NCBI RefSeq assembly: GCF_040049295.1
Contig: NZ_JBDZDQ010000001.1
Span: 2,046,001-2,110,000, forward strand
Length of the DNA: 64,000 nucleotides
Origin: Sphingomonas sp. KR3-1
GTDB taxonomy: Bacteria; Pseudomonadota; Alphaproteobacteria; Sphingomonadales; Sphingomonadaceae
Reading direction: 5' to 3'
Shown: in pieces, positions 44,893 to 54,370 of the stretch
How positions within the stretch are numbered: the stretch's first letter is position 1
How the letters are laid out: each line of letters opens with the position of its first letter
Program-made: the position numbers and the translations under genes
Notes under the pieces: model-generated
Databases searched by the model: none
What the model was told of the DNA's origin: nothing
The model's input: the letters and a program-made list of their open reading frames with translations, nothing else

Positions 44893-44910
44893 AATACCAA
44901 TAACAGACCA
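44893..44910 (-). promoter_or_regulatory. Candidate NagR site before nagR
   Basis: On the minus strand TGGTCTGTTATTGGTATT, the same half-site pairing (TGGT then TATTGGTAT) as at 44987-45005 on the plus strand. Suggests autoregulation of nagR. Confidence 0.45.
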
Positions 44911-44925
44911 CATGCTAGCGAAAAA

Positions 44926-44952
44926 TTACACCGGTCTGTAACTCAGGTGTAA
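44926..44952. promoter_or_regulatory. Inverted repeat TTACACC-13-GGTGTAA
   Basis: Perfect 7-bp arms 13 bp apart in the middle of the divergent nagR / receptor region, distinct from the TGGTAT sites. May be bound by a second regulator or mark the overlapping promoter. Confidence 0.4.
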
Positions 44953-44961
44953 GAATCCGTC

Positions 44962-45030
44962 TTGACGACCCCTGCACAGTGAGGAATGGTACAGGTATTG
45001 GTATGCGACTGGTATTCCAGCGCCATACCA
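44962..45030 (+). promoter_or_regulatory. Promoter and TGGTAT operator array for the chitin-oligomer TonB receptor
   Basis: TTGACG at 44962, 17-bp spacer, AATGGT at 44985 as possible -35/-10. Starting inside the -10 are half-sites TGGTAC (44987), TGGTAT (44999) and TGGTATT (45010), 11-12 bp apart on one face of the helix, closed by ATACCA at 45025-45030, which makes a palindrome with the third. TGGTAT half-sites fit GntR-type Nag regulators. Binding here would block the promoter. Confidence 0.5.
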
Positions 45031-45078
45031 CAACGAATCATAAGTACGTTCAGAACCATCTGACCAAGGGGATGAGAC

Positions 45079-47757
45079 ATGGGGATCCGGGGATTTCTTA
45101 TCGGCACGGCCAGTGCCATGGCGCTGCTCAGCGGCGCCGCGCATGCTCAAGACACCGCGCCCGCAGCGCAGGATGACGGCGAGATCGTCGTCACCGGCTT
45201 CCGCGCCTCGCTCGCCCAGTCGATCGAAGCCAAGCGCAAGGCCGATGCGATCATCGATTCGATCTCGGCCGAGGATGTCGGCAAGTTCCCCAACACCAAT
45301 GTCGCCGAAGCGCTGACGCTGGTCCCGGGCGTCACCGTCGACCGCCAGTTCGGCCAGGGCGAGAAGGTCTCGATCCTCGGCACCGACCCGGCGCTCAACC
45401 GCACGCTGCTCAACGGCCAGACCGTCGCCTCGGCCGACTGGTTCATCCTCGACAATCCGGGCCGCACCTTCAACTACGCGCTGCTCGCGCCGCAGCTCGT
45501 CAACCGCGTCGACGTCTACAAGTCGCCCGAGCCGCGCATCGACGAAGGCTCGATCGGCGGCACCGTCAACGTGCTGACCCGCAAGCCGCTCGAGCTGAAG
45601 CCGCTCGTCGTCGCCGGCTCGCTCGGCTATCTCTACAACGACCGCTCGAAGAAGGGCGACGTGCAGGGCGCGGCGCTGGTCAGCTGGCACAATGACAGCA
45701 AGACCTTCGGCATCCTCGCCTCGTTCCAGCGCGCCAAGGACCGGCTGCGCCGCGACGGCCTGGAGAGCTACGGCACGATCACTGCCGACTTCTGGGCGGG
45801 CAACAACGATGCCGGCGCGGCCAATTCGAGCCTGTTGCCGACGGCCAACGGCACCGTGCCCGCGGCGTGCACGGGCACCTGCGCGACCACGCTGACCGCG
45901 AACCCGAAGGCGAAGTTCCCGAACGCGTTCGGCACCTCCTATTTCGCCCAAGACCGCGAGCGGCTGACCTATTCGGCGACCGCGCAGTGGAAGCCGGTCG
46001 ACCAGCTGACGATCACCGCCGACTGGCTGCGCATCGACGCGACCTACGACAATCTCAACCAGTCGATGTACGCCTTCCCGGGCAATGTCTGGAACAGCGC
46101 GACCGGGCTCAACAGCCTGACCGTCGAGAACGGCATCGTGAAGAAGGCGAGCTTCACCAACGCGCTTTCGGTGCTCGACGCGCAGTACCGCGTCGCCGAG
46201 ATGCACTCGCAGACCTTCCACGGCCAGGTCGGCTGGGACGACGTCCATTGGGACCTCAATGTCGAGGGCGGCGTCTCCGACGCCGACGGCGGCACCAAGA
46301 AGCAGGTGTTCCTCGAGTTCCTCAACAAGGCGAACTACACCGTCGACATCAGCGGCGCGCCCGACAAGCCCGGCACGATCAGCTACACCACCAACGTGCT
46401 CGGCAACCCGGCCGCCTTCGTCACCGACACCGGCTGGAGCGGCAACCTGGTCGACAAGCCGACCACCGACAAGGAGCGCTACGGCCAGGCGGATCTCGGC
46501 CTGAAGTTCGACGGCCCGCTGAAGCGCATCCAGATCGGCTACAAGTACCGCAAGCACGAGACCGCGCAGGAATATGCCGGCATCGCGCTCGCCAACCTCG
46601 CCGTGCCGGCCTCGCAGTTCGACACCAGCACCGTTGCCAGCAACTATCTGTCGGGCTTCAACGGCATCAACGACCAGATGGCCGGCCGCTTCATCATCAA
46701 CGGCGACTCGATGGTGAACTATGTGCAGAGCCGTCCGGGCCTGCCGACGCCGTCGATCTTCGCGGCGAACGAGTTCACCGCGGGCAACTGGGACATCCAG
46801 GAGCAGATCCACGCGGCCTATGCCCAGGCGAACTTCGAGAGCGGCCCGGTGCGCGGCAATCTCGGCGTGCGCTACGTCCACACCGCAACCGACAGCGCGG
46901 GCTATGTCTGCAAGGCGGGCGCGACCTGCGCGGCGGCGACCGACTGGACCTGGCAGACGACCAAGACCCATTACAGCAACTGGCTGCCCAGCCTGAACCT
47001 GATCGCCAACCTGCAGCAGGACCTGGTGTTCCGTTTCGCCGCGGCCAAGGTCATCGCCCGTCCGAACTATGCCGACGAGACCAACTATTTCTGGCTCTCC
47101 GACCAGATCGGCAGCGGCGGCGGCGGCAACCCCAACCTGAAGCCGTACAAGTCGAACAACTTCAACGCGTCGCTCGAATGGTACCTGGCGCCGCACTCGA
47201 TCCTGTCGGGCGAAGTGTTCTACAAGGACATCGGCAACTACATCCTGACCAAGACCGTGGCGGAGCAGCACTTCAACACGGCGCAGGGCAAGGTGACGAC
47301 CTACAACATCGCCCGTCCGTTCAACGCCGGCTCGGCCAAGGTGAAGGGCTTTGCTGTCGCCTATCAGCAGAGCCTGCCGCTCGGCTTCGGCATCCTGGCC
47401 AACTATACCTATTCGGACGGCCACGGAGAGAATGACGCCGACCTGCCGTACAATTCGCGGCACCAGGCCAGCCTGAGCCCGTTCTTCGAGAGCGGCCCGG
47501 TGGCGCTGCGCGCGACCTATACCTGGCGCTCGAAGTACTTCACCGGCATCGACCGCGGTGACCAGATGTATGTCCGCGACTCCGCCAATGTGGACGTCTC
47601 GGCGACCTGGAACTTCACCAAGGAAGTCGGCCTCACGCTCTCGGGCATGAACCTCACCGACAGCCAGTATTACGCGTACGCCAACACGCAGCAGCTGCCG
47701 CGCGGCGTGTACAAGAACGGCCGCAAGCTGCTCGCGACCGTGAATGTGAACTTCTGA
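45079..47757 (+). CDS. TonB-dependent receptor for N-acetylglucosamine / chitin oligomers
   Basis: 892 residues. Signal peptide MGIRGFLIGTASAMALLSGAAHAQ, TonB box GEIVVTG, plug domain (AEDVGKFPNTNVAEALTLVPGVTVDRQFGQGEKVSILGTDPALNRTLLNGQ), then the long barrel with the terminal LLATVNVNF. The plug wording SISAEDVGKFPNTNVAEAL is common to the oligosaccharide receptors of Caulobacter, Xanthomonas and sphingomonads. It lies divergently from nagR and upstream of a hexosaminidase and a PTS, so it most probably imports chitooligosaccharides. Expected to be induced via NagR. Confidence 0.92.
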   Translation: MGIRGFLIGTASAMALLSGAAHAQDTAPAAQDDGEIVVTGFRASLAQSIEAKRKADAIIDSISAEDVGKFPNTNVAEALTLVPGVTVDRQFGQGEKVSILGTDPALNRTLLNGQTVASADWFILDNPGRTFNYALLAPQLVNRVDVYKSPEPRIDEGSIGGTVNVLTRKPLELKPLVVAGSLGYLYNDRSKKGDVQGAALVSWHNDSKTFGILASFQRAKDRLRRDGLESYGTITADFWAGNNDAGAANSSLLPTANGTVPAACTGTCATTLTANPKAKFPNAFGTSYFAQDRERLTYSATAQWKPVDQLTITADWLRIDATYDNLNQSMYAFPGNVWNSATGLNSLTVENGIVKKASFTNALSVLDAQYRVAEMHSQTFHGQVGWDDVHWDLNVEGGVSDADGGTKKQVFLEFLNKANYTVDISGAPDKPGTISYTTNVLGNPAAFVTDTGWSGNLVDKPTTDKERYGQADLGLKFDGPLKRIQIGYKYRKHETAQEYAGIALANLAVPASQFDTSTVASNYLSGFNGINDQMAGRFIINGDSMVNYVQSRPGLPTPSIFAANEFTAGNWDIQEQIHAAYAQANFESGPVRGNLGVRYVHTATDSAGYVCKAGATCAAATDWTWQTTKTHYSNWLPSLNLIANLQQDLVFRFAAAKVIARPNYADETNYFWLSDQIGSGGGGNPNLKPYKSNNFNASLEWYLAPHSILSGEVFYKDIGNYILTKTVAEQHFNTAQGKVTTYNIARPFNAGSAKVKGFAVAYQQSLPLGFGILANYTYSDGHGENDADLPYNSRHQASLSPFFESGPVALRATYTWRSKYFTGIDRGDQMYVRDSANVDVSATWNFTKEVGLTLSGMNLTDSQYYAYANTQQLPRGVYKNGRKLLATVNVNF

Positions 47758-47780
47758 TCTCCAACCTGGTGTAGTGCACT

Positions 47781-47826
47781 GGGGCGGCGGATGGACGAGC
47801 GATCGCACCACCCGCCGCCCCTTTTT
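47781..47826 (+). terminator. Terminator after the TonB receptor
   Basis: GGGGCGGCGG, loop of about 21 bases, CCGCCGCCCC, then TTTTT. It lies between the receptor stop and the hexosaminidase start, so the downstream genes are read through or use an own promoter. Confidence 0.75.
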
Positions 47827-47900
47827 CTTTGCGGTACGCCGCGATTGAGCGCCGGGCGAAACCGCCTAAGCTCGCCCGATCCAAGCCGGGAGCCTTGCGC

Positions 47901-50168
47901 GTGATTTCCTTCCGTCCCGCCCTGACCTTCATCGCCGCGCTCTACGCCGCGACCCCTGCCGCCGCGCAGCAGCTGCCGCGGCTGCTGCCCGTTCCGGCCG
48001 AGATGGCGCCCGTGCCGGGGCGTTTCGCGCTCACCGCGGCGACCGCGCTGGTCGTGCCCGCGCGCGACGCCGGTGCGCGCGCCGCGGCCGATCGGCTGGC
48101 CGAGCTGCTCAAGCTTTCGCGCGGCCTCACGCTGCGCACCGCCGTGGCCTCGCCGCACCCGGCGATCCGCTTCCTCCGCGCCCGGACCGGCAAGGCCGAG
48201 AGCTATGTGCTCGCGATCGACGGCAAGGGCGCGACGATCACCGCCGGCGACGATGCAGGGCTGCTCTACGGCGCGGTCACGCTGTGGCAGGCGCTGACCC
48301 AGCAGGGCGGCAAGGGCGCAGTGACGATTCCCGGCCTCAGCATCCACGACGCGCCGCGCTTCGCCTGGCGCGGCCTGATGCTCGACAGCGCCCGCCACTT
48401 CCAGTCGCCCGCCTATGTCCGCCAGCTGATCGACTGGATGGCGGTGAACAAGCTCAACACGCTCCACTGGCACCTGGTCGACGACCAGGGCTGGCGGATC
48501 GAGATCCCGAAATATCCCAGGCTCACCAGCATCTCGGCCTGGCGCATTCCCGCCAGCGCGCCGGGCGCGCCACAGCTGCCGCGGACCGGCGGCTTCTACA
48601 CCCAGGCCGAGATCCGCGCGATCGTCGCCTATGCCGGCAAGCGCGGCATCACCATCGTCCCCGAGATCGAGATGCCGGGGCACGCGCTGGCCGCGATCCG
48701 CGCCTATCCCGAGCTGGGCATGGGCGTGCCGATTCCGCCGGGCACCGAGAGCGACTGGGGCGTCTTCCCCTGGCTCTACAATACCGACGACACGACCTTC
48801 GCCTTCCTCGAGGACGTGCTCACCGAGGTGATGGCGCTGTTCCCGTCGCGCTATATCCATGTCGGCGGCGACGAGGCGGTGAAGGACCAGTGGAAGGGCT
48901 CGCCCGCGATCCAGGCCAGGATGAAGGCGCTGGGGATCAAGGACGAGACCGCGCTGCAGGCCTGGTTCGTCCACCGCATCGCCGGCTTCCTCGAGGCGCA
49001 TCACCGCAAGCTGATCGGCTGGGACGAGATCCTGGAGGGCGACGTTCCGGCCGACGCGACGATCACCTCGTGGCGCGGCATCGAGGGCGCGATCACCGCG
49101 GCCAAGGCCGGGCACGACGCGGTGCTGAGCCCGTCGCCGACGCTCTACATCAACCAGCGCCAGGGCACCGGCCCGAATGAGCCGCCGGGCCGCGGCGACG
49201 TGGTCGACCTCAGGACCGTCTATGCCTTCGATCCGGCGCCCCGCGAGATCCCGGCCGAGCAGCAGCACCATATCCTGGGGCTGCAGGCCAATCTGTGGAC
49301 CGAGCATGTCCGCACCGAGGCGCGGGCCACCTGGCATTTCTTCCCGCGTGCCAGCGCCGTCGCCGAGATCGGCTGGTCGAAGCCGGAAGGGCGCGACTTT
49401 GCCGACTTCATCGACCGGCTGGTGCTGCAGATGGACCGGATGAAGCCGCTCGGCATGAACCCGGCGACCACCGCCTTCGCGGTGCGCCCCGCGCTCGACT
49501 ACAAGGCGGGCGAGAAGACCGTCTCGGTCAGCCTCGCCAACCAGTCGGGCCTGCCGATCCGCTACACCACCGACGGCACGCCGGTGACGGCGCGGGCGCC
49601 GCTCTATGCCGGGCCGCTGGCGCTGCCGCTGCCGACGCGGCTGCGCGCCGCAAGCTTCCACGGCAGCGAGGCGCTGGGCGGCGCGATCGACCAGCCGTTC
49701 GATGCGCGCAGCGTGCGCACCCGCGGCGACGAGGACATGAAGACCTGCTCCAACCGCGTCGTGCTGGCGCTGGAGGACGATTATCCCGCCGCCGGCAAGC
49801 GCGCGGTGTTCCGCACCGACATCTTCGCGCCCTGCTGGCAATGGGAGGCTGCGCCGATCGGCGGGGCCAAGGCGATCGCGCTGACCGTCGGCCAGATTCC
49901 GTTCAACTTCCAGATCGGCAAGGACATCGAGAGCATCCATTTCCGCACCCCCGCCACGCCCGCCGGCGAGTTCGAGATACGTGCCGGCAGCTGCCAGGGC
50001 CCGCTGATCGCGACGCTGCCGCTGGCGCCGGCGGTGACCAATCCGGGGCTGACCCGCCTGCTCGCGCCGCTGCCGCTGCGCCCGGGCAATGAGAGCCTGT
50101 GCATCAGCTACACCGCCAAGGGCGTCTCGCCGATGTGGGCGCTCGAGTCGGTGGAGCTCGTCCAGTGA
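47901..50168 (+). CDS. Beta-N-acetylhexosaminidase, GH20
   Basis: 755 residues from the GTG at 47901 (GGGAG upstream), which gives a clean signal peptide ending TPAAAQQ; an earlier TTG is unlikely. The N-terminal GH20b domain is followed by the catalytic TIM barrel: FAWRGLMLDSARHFQSPAYV, LNTLHWHLVDDQGWRIEI, YIHVGGDEAVKD with the catalytic pair Asp324-Glu325, and TSWRGIEGA. C-terminal domain with FN3/chitobiase-like beta strands. It releases GlcNAc from the non-reducing end of chitooligomers in the periplasm. Stop overlaps the start of nagF (GTGA). Confidence 0.93.
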   Translation: MISFRPALTFIAALYAATPAAAQQLPRLLPVPAEMAPVPGRFALTAATALVVPARDAGARAAADRLAELLKLSRGLTLRTAVASPHPAIRFLRARTGKAESYVLAIDGKGATITAGDDAGLLYGAVTLWQALTQQGGKGAVTIPGLSIHDAPRFAWRGLMLDSARHFQSPAYVRQLIDWMAVNKLNTLHWHLVDDQGWRIEIPKYPRLTSISAWRIPASAPGAPQLPRTGGFYTQAEIRAIVAYAGKRGITIVPEIEMPGHALAAIRAYPELGMGVPIPPGTESDWGVFPWLYNTDDTTFAFLEDVLTEVMALFPSRYIHVGGDEAVKDQWKGSPAIQARMKALGIKDETALQAWFVHRIAGFLEAHHRKLIGWDEILEGDVPADATITSWRGIEGAITAAKAGHDAVLSPSPTLYINQRQGTGPNEPPGRGDVVDLRTVYAFDPAPREIPAEQQHHILGLQANLWTEHVRTEARATWHFFPRASAVAEIGWSKPEGRDFADFIDRLVLQMDRMKPLGMNPATTAFAVRPALDYKAGEKTVSVSLANQSGLPIRYTTDGTPVTARAPLYAGPLALPLPTRLRAASFHGSEALGGAIDQPFDARSVRTRGDEDMKTCSNRVVLALEDDYPAAGKRAVFRTDIFAPCWQWEAAPIGGAKAIALTVGQIPFNFQIGKDIESIHFRTPATPAGEFEIRAGSCQGPLIATLPLAPAVTNPGLTRLLAPLPLRPGNESLCISYTAKGVSPMWALESVELVQ

Positions 50169-52618
50169 GCGACGCCGTGACCCTGCTTGCCCCGTTTGCC
50201 GGCTGGCTCGCGCCGCTGGAGGAGGTGCCCGACGCGGTGTTCGCCGAGCGGATGATGGGCGACGGCTTCGCGATCGACCCGACCGAAGGCGTGCTGCGCG
50301 CGCCGGCGGCGGGCGAGGTGATCAACGTGCCCGCGAGCGCGCATGCGGTGACGCTGCGGCTGGAGAACGGCGCCGAGCTGCTCCTCCATATCGGGCTGGA
50401 GACGGTGGCGCTGGCCGGCAAGGGGTTCGCGGCCAGGGTGGCGGCGGGCGACCGGGTGCAGGCGGGCGACGTGCTGATCGCCTTCGACCTCGATGCGGTG
50501 GCGACCGCGGCCAGGGCCCTGATCACTCCGGTCATTGTTGCTAGCCAAGGTTACACCCTGGAGCTCGAATCGCTGGGCCGTCTGATCGCGGCCGGGACGG
50601 TTGTCGGGCAGGTTCTGCGCAGCGACCGGGCAGGTGCGGACATCGTGCACGCGGATGTTGGCGCCGAGCGCCGCGTGCGCGTCACCGCGGCCAACGGCAT
50701 CCACGCCCGGCCGGCGGCGCGCATCGCAGCGGCGCTCAAGCCCTTCCTCGCCGAAGTGACGCTCCACGCCGCCGAGCGCAGCGCCAATGCGCGCAGCACG
50801 ATCGCGCTGCTCGGGCTCGGCGCCGGCAAGGACGACGAGGTGCGCATCGTCGCGCGCGGCGGCGACGCGCAGGCCGCGGTCGATGCGGTGGCGGCGCTGA
50901 TCCTCGCCAATTTCCACGAGACCGCGCACGCATCGGCGCCCAAGGTGTCCGGAGCCGCCAGCGGGCCGGTGCGCGCCGCGCCCGGGCTCGCCATCGGCCA
51001 GGCCTTCCAGCTCAGGAGCGCCGATCTCGACGTGCCGGCGGACGGCGCCGGGATCGCCGCGGAACAGGCCGCGCTGGCCAAGGCGCTCGCCGCCACCGCC
51101 ACCGCGCTGGACGGCGCGCACGGCACCGCCGCCGAGATCGCCGAGGCGCACCGCGCGCTGCTCGCCGATCCGGAGCTCGCCGCCACCGCCGCGCGCCATG
51201 TCGCCGAGGGGCGCAGCGCCGCTTTCGCCTGGCGCGCCGCGACCGCCGAGGCGGCAGGCGCGCTGCGCGCCACCGGCGACGCGCTGCTGATCGAGCGCAT
51301 CGCCGACCTCACCGACCTCGAGCGCCAGGTGATCGCCCGGCTGCTCGGCCAGGCCGCGCCCGCCGCGCCCGCGCTGCCCAGGGGAGCGATCCTGCTCGCC
51401 GAGGACCTGCTGCCCTCGCAATTCCTCGCGCTCGACACCGCGAAGCTGGCGGGCATCGCCACCGCGCAGGGCGGGCCGACCTCGCATGTCGCGATCCTCG
51501 CCGCCTCGGCGGGGGTGCCGATGCTGGTCGCCGCGGGCGCACAGCTGCTGGGCATCGCCGACGGCACGCCGGTGATCCTCGACGCCGACGCCGCGACCCT
51601 GTCGGTCGATCCGGACGCCGATGCGCTGGCCGAGGCGAGCGCGCGGCTCTCCGCCCAGCGCGCCCGCCGCGACCACGAGCTTGCCACCGCGCATGCGCCC
51701 GCGCAAACGTCGGACGGCGTTCGGATCGAAGTCTTCGCCAATCTCGGCTCGGTCGGCGATGCCGCTGCCGCGGTGCGCGCCGGGGCCGAGGGCTGCGGGC
51801 TGTTGCGCACCGAATTCCTGTTCCTCGAGCGCGCGACCGCGCCGAGCGAGGAGGAGCAGCGCGAGACCTATTCGGCGATCGCCGCGACGCTGGGCGAGCG
51901 CCCGCTGATCGTCCGCACGCTCGATATCGGCGGCGACAAGCCGGTGCCCTATCTGCCGATGGCGGCGGAGGAGAACCCGGCGCTCGGCCTGCGCGGCGTG
52001 CGGCTGACGCTCGCCCGGCCCGACCTGATGCGCATCCAGTTGCGCGCGATCCTGCGCGCGGTGCCCGCCGGGCAGTGCCGGATCATGCTGCCGATGGTCG
52101 CGGATTTGAGCGACTATCGCCCGGTCCGCGCGCTTCTGGACGAAGTGCGCGCCGAACTTGGCATGGCCGATGTCATTCCGCTCGGCGTGATGATCGAGAC
52201 GCCGGCCGCCGCGATGCTCGCGGGCCAGATCGCGCAGGAAGCCGACTTCCTCTCGATCGGGACCAACGACCTGACCCAGTACACGCTCGCCGCCGATCGC
52301 GGGAACGCTGCGGTGTCGCAGCGGATCGACGCGATGCACCCGGCGGTGCTGCGCCTCGTCCGCGAAGTGGGGCGCGGTGCCGCCGCGGCGGGCCGCATGG
52401 CCGGGATGTGCGGCGGGCTCGCTTCCGATCCGCTCGCCGCGCCGATCCTGGTCGGGCTCGGCATCACCGAGCTGAGTGCCACCCCGGCGCAGGTGCCGGG
52501 GGTGAAGGCCGCGGTCGCGCGGTTCGACAGGGCCGCCTGCATCGCGCTCGCCGAAAAGGCCTGCGCCGCCACTTCCGCGGCGGAAGTCCGCGCCCTCGCA
52601 CTGGAAGCGTCCGCATGA
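50165..52618 (+). CDS. nagF: Fused PTS protein EIIA-HPr-EI (NagF)
   Basis: 817 residues, GTG start in the stop codon of the hexosaminidase gene. Domain order: EIIA of the glucose/GlcNAc type (residues about 5-150, active His75 in LLLHIGLE), HPr (about 170-255, His180 in NGIHARPA), Enzyme I (about 265-817, His441 in GGPTSHVAILA; the PEP-binding part has LLRTEFLFLERATAPSEEEQRETY and the C-terminal SIGTNDLTQYTLAADRGN). It supplies the whole phosphoryl relay from PEP to EIIB in one chain. The same arrangement is known as NagF in Pseudomonas and Xanthomonas. Coupled to nagE through ATGA. Confidence 0.95.
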   Translation: MSDAVTLLAPFAGWLAPLEEVPDAVFAERMMGDGFAIDPTEGVLRAPAAGEVINVPASAHAVTLRLENGAELLLHIGLETVALAGKGFAARVAAGDRVQAGDVLIAFDLDAVATAARALITPVIVASQGYTLELESLGRLIAAGTVVGQVLRSDRAGADIVHADVGAERRVRVTAANGIHARPAARIAAALKPFLAEVTLHAAERSANARSTIALLGLGAGKDDEVRIVARGGDAQAAVDAVAALILANFHETAHASAPKVSGAASGPVRAAPGLAIGQAFQLRSADLDVPADGAGIAAEQAALAKALAATATALDGAHGTAAEIAEAHRALLADPELAATAARHVAEGRSAAFAWRAATAEAAGALRATGDALLIERIADLTDLERQVIARLLGQAAPAAPALPRGAILLAEDLLPSQFLALDTAKLAGIATAQGGPTSHVAILAASAGVPMLVAAGAQLLGIADGTPVILDADAATLSVDPDADALAEASARLSAQRARRDHELATAHAPAQTSDGVRIEVFANLGSVGDAAAAVRAGAEGCGLLRTEFLFLERATAPSEEEQRETYSAIAATLGERPLIVRTLDIGGDKPVPYLPMAAEENPALGLRGVRLTLARPDLMRIQLRAILRAVPAGQCRIMLPMVADLSDYRPVRALLDEVRAELGMADVIPLGVMIETPAAAMLAGQIAQEADFLSIGTNDLTQYTLAADRGNAAVSQRIDAMHPAVLRLVREVGRGAAAAGRMAGMCGGLASDPLAAPILVGLGITELSATPAQVPGVKAAVARFDRAACIALAEKACAATSAAEVRALALEASA

Positions 52619-54318
52619 CCTTCAGCCCTACCGCCCTGCTCTCCAAGGCGCAGCCGCTCGGCCGCGCGCTGATGCTGCCGATCGCGGTGCTGCCGATCGC
52701 GGCGCTGCTGCTCCGCCTCGGCCAGGCGGACATGCTCAACATCCCGTTCATCGCCGCGGCGGGCGATGCGATCTTCTCCAATCTCGGCCTACTGTTCGCC
52801 GCCGGCGTCGCGGTCGGGCTCGCCAAGGAAAATCACGGCGCGGCGTCGCTCGCCGGCGTGGTCACCTATCTGGTCGCGACCGAGGGCGCCAAGGTGCTGC
52901 TCCATCTGCCGCCGGACCTCGTCTCGGCGACCGCGCTCGAGCAGGCGGCATACCGGGCGAAGGAGATTTCGAAGCTCAGCGTGCCGGTCGGCATCTCGTC
53001 GGGCATCGTCGCGGGCATGCTCTACAATCGCTTCCACGCGATCCGGCTGCCCGACTATCTCTCCTTCTTCGGCGGCCGGCGCTTCGTGCCGATCGTCTCC
53101 GGGCTCGCCGGCCTGGTCTTCGCCGCCGCCTTCGGGCTCGGCTTTCCCTGGATCGAGGCGGGGATCGATTCGCTCAGCCACTGGGTGCTCGGTGCCGGCT
53201 CGCTCGGGCTGTTCCTCTACGGGCTGCTCAATCGGCTGCTGCTGATCACCGGGCTGCACCACATCCTCAACAACATCGCCTGGTTCCTACTCGGCGACTT
53301 CCACGGCGCGACCGGCGACATAAAGCGCTTCTTCGCCGGCGATCCCACCGCAGGATCGTTCATGGCCGGCTTCTTCCCGGTGATGATGTTCGGCCTGCCC
53401 GCGGCCTGCCTGGCGATGTACCGCAACGCCCTGCCCGAGCGGCGCAAGGCCGTCGGCGGCCTGTTGCTCAGCCTCGCGCTGACCTCGCTGCTCACCGGCG
53501 TGACCGAGCCGATCGAGTTCAGCTTCATCTTCCTCGCGCCGGTGCTCTACCTGATCCACGCGGTGCTGACCGGCGTGGCGATGGTGGTGATGGACCTGCT
53601 CGGGGTGAAGCTGGGCTTCGGCTTCTCGGCCGGCCTGTTCGACTATGTGCTCAACTATGGCCTCGCGACGCGGCCGCTGCTGCTGTTCCCGGTCGGGATC
53701 GCCTATGCCGCGATCTATTACTTCACCTTCAGCTGGTGCATCCGCCGCTTCGACCTGAAGACGCCCGGGCGCGAGCCGATCGAGGAAGCCGCCGCCGAGG
53801 AAGTCGCCGGCGACCGCGGCACCGCGATCGCGCTGGCGCTGGGCGGGGCGGCGAACATCCGCTCGGTCGATGCCTGCACCACGCGGCTGCGGCTGGTGCT
53901 GGTCGACAACGCCATTGCCGATGAGTCGCGGCTGAAAGCGCTCGGTGCGCGCGGCGTGGTGAAGTTGCGCGATGGCGGGCTGCAGGTGGTGCTGGGGCCG
54001 ATCGCCGACCAGGTCGCCGCCGAGGTGCGCGCCGCAGTGGGCGCAGGCGTGACGGCGCCGGTGGCGGTGGCCGCCGCGCCCGTGGCGGCGTCGCACGGCG
54101 ATGCCAGCGGCATCCGCGCGGCGCTCGGCACGGCAAAGGTCCGCGCCGTCGCCGCCAATGCCACGCGGGTGCTGATCGATGTCGAGGATCCGGCGGCGCT
54201 GGACCTGGCACGCCTCCCCGTGCGCGCGGCAAGCCTTTCCGGCAATCGGCTGCACCTGATCGTCGGCGCCGGAGCCGAGGCGCTGGGCGCGCAGCTGAAG
54301 CGCGAGCTGCTGGGGTAA
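52615..54318 (+). CDS. nagE: PTS permease EIICB for N-acetylglucosamine (NagE)
   Basis: 567 residues, starts in the nagF stop codon. EIIC (residues 1-380) has ten or so helices and the signature GLHHILNNIAWFLLGDFHG and GVTEPIEFSFIFLAPVLYLIHAVLTG. EIIB follows with the phosphorylation Cys421 in SVDACTTRLRLVL. A third domain (about 500-567) repeats the EIIB pattern (IRAALGTAKVRAVAANATRVLIDV) but has Asn515 in place of the Cys; E. coli NagE carries EIIA at this end. It imports and phosphorylates GlcNAc. No EIIA is needed here because NagF has it. Confidence 0.93.
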   Translation: MTFSPTALLSKAQPLGRALMLPIAVLPIAALLLRLGQADMLNIPFIAAAGDAIFSNLGLLFAAGVAVGLAKENHGAASLAGVVTYLVATEGAKVLLHLPPDLVSATALEQAAYRAKEISKLSVPVGISSGIVAGMLYNRFHAIRLPDYLSFFGGRRFVPIVSGLAGLVFAAAFGLGFPWIEAGIDSLSHWVLGAGSLGLFLYGLLNRLLLITGLHHILNNIAWFLLGDFHGATGDIKRFFAGDPTAGSFMAGFFPVMMFGLPAACLAMYRNALPERRKAVGGLLLSLALTSLLTGVTEPIEFSFIFLAPVLYLIHAVLTGVAMVVMDLLGVKLGFGFSAGLFDYVLNYGLATRPLLLFPVGIAYAAIYYFTFSWCIRRFDLKTPGREPIEEAAAEEVAGDRGTAIALALGGAANIRSVDACTTRLRLVLVDNAIADESRLKALGARGVVKLRDGGLQVVLGPIADQVAAEVRAAVGAGVTAPVAVAAAPVAASHGDASGIRAALGTAKVRAVAANATRVLIDVEDPAALDLARLPVRAASLSGNRLHLIVGAGAEALGAQLKRELLG

Positions 54319-54370
54319 ATGCGGAGAGCCGGCGCCGCCTCTTTCCCTATCCCCGGGGGGGAGCGGGAGA

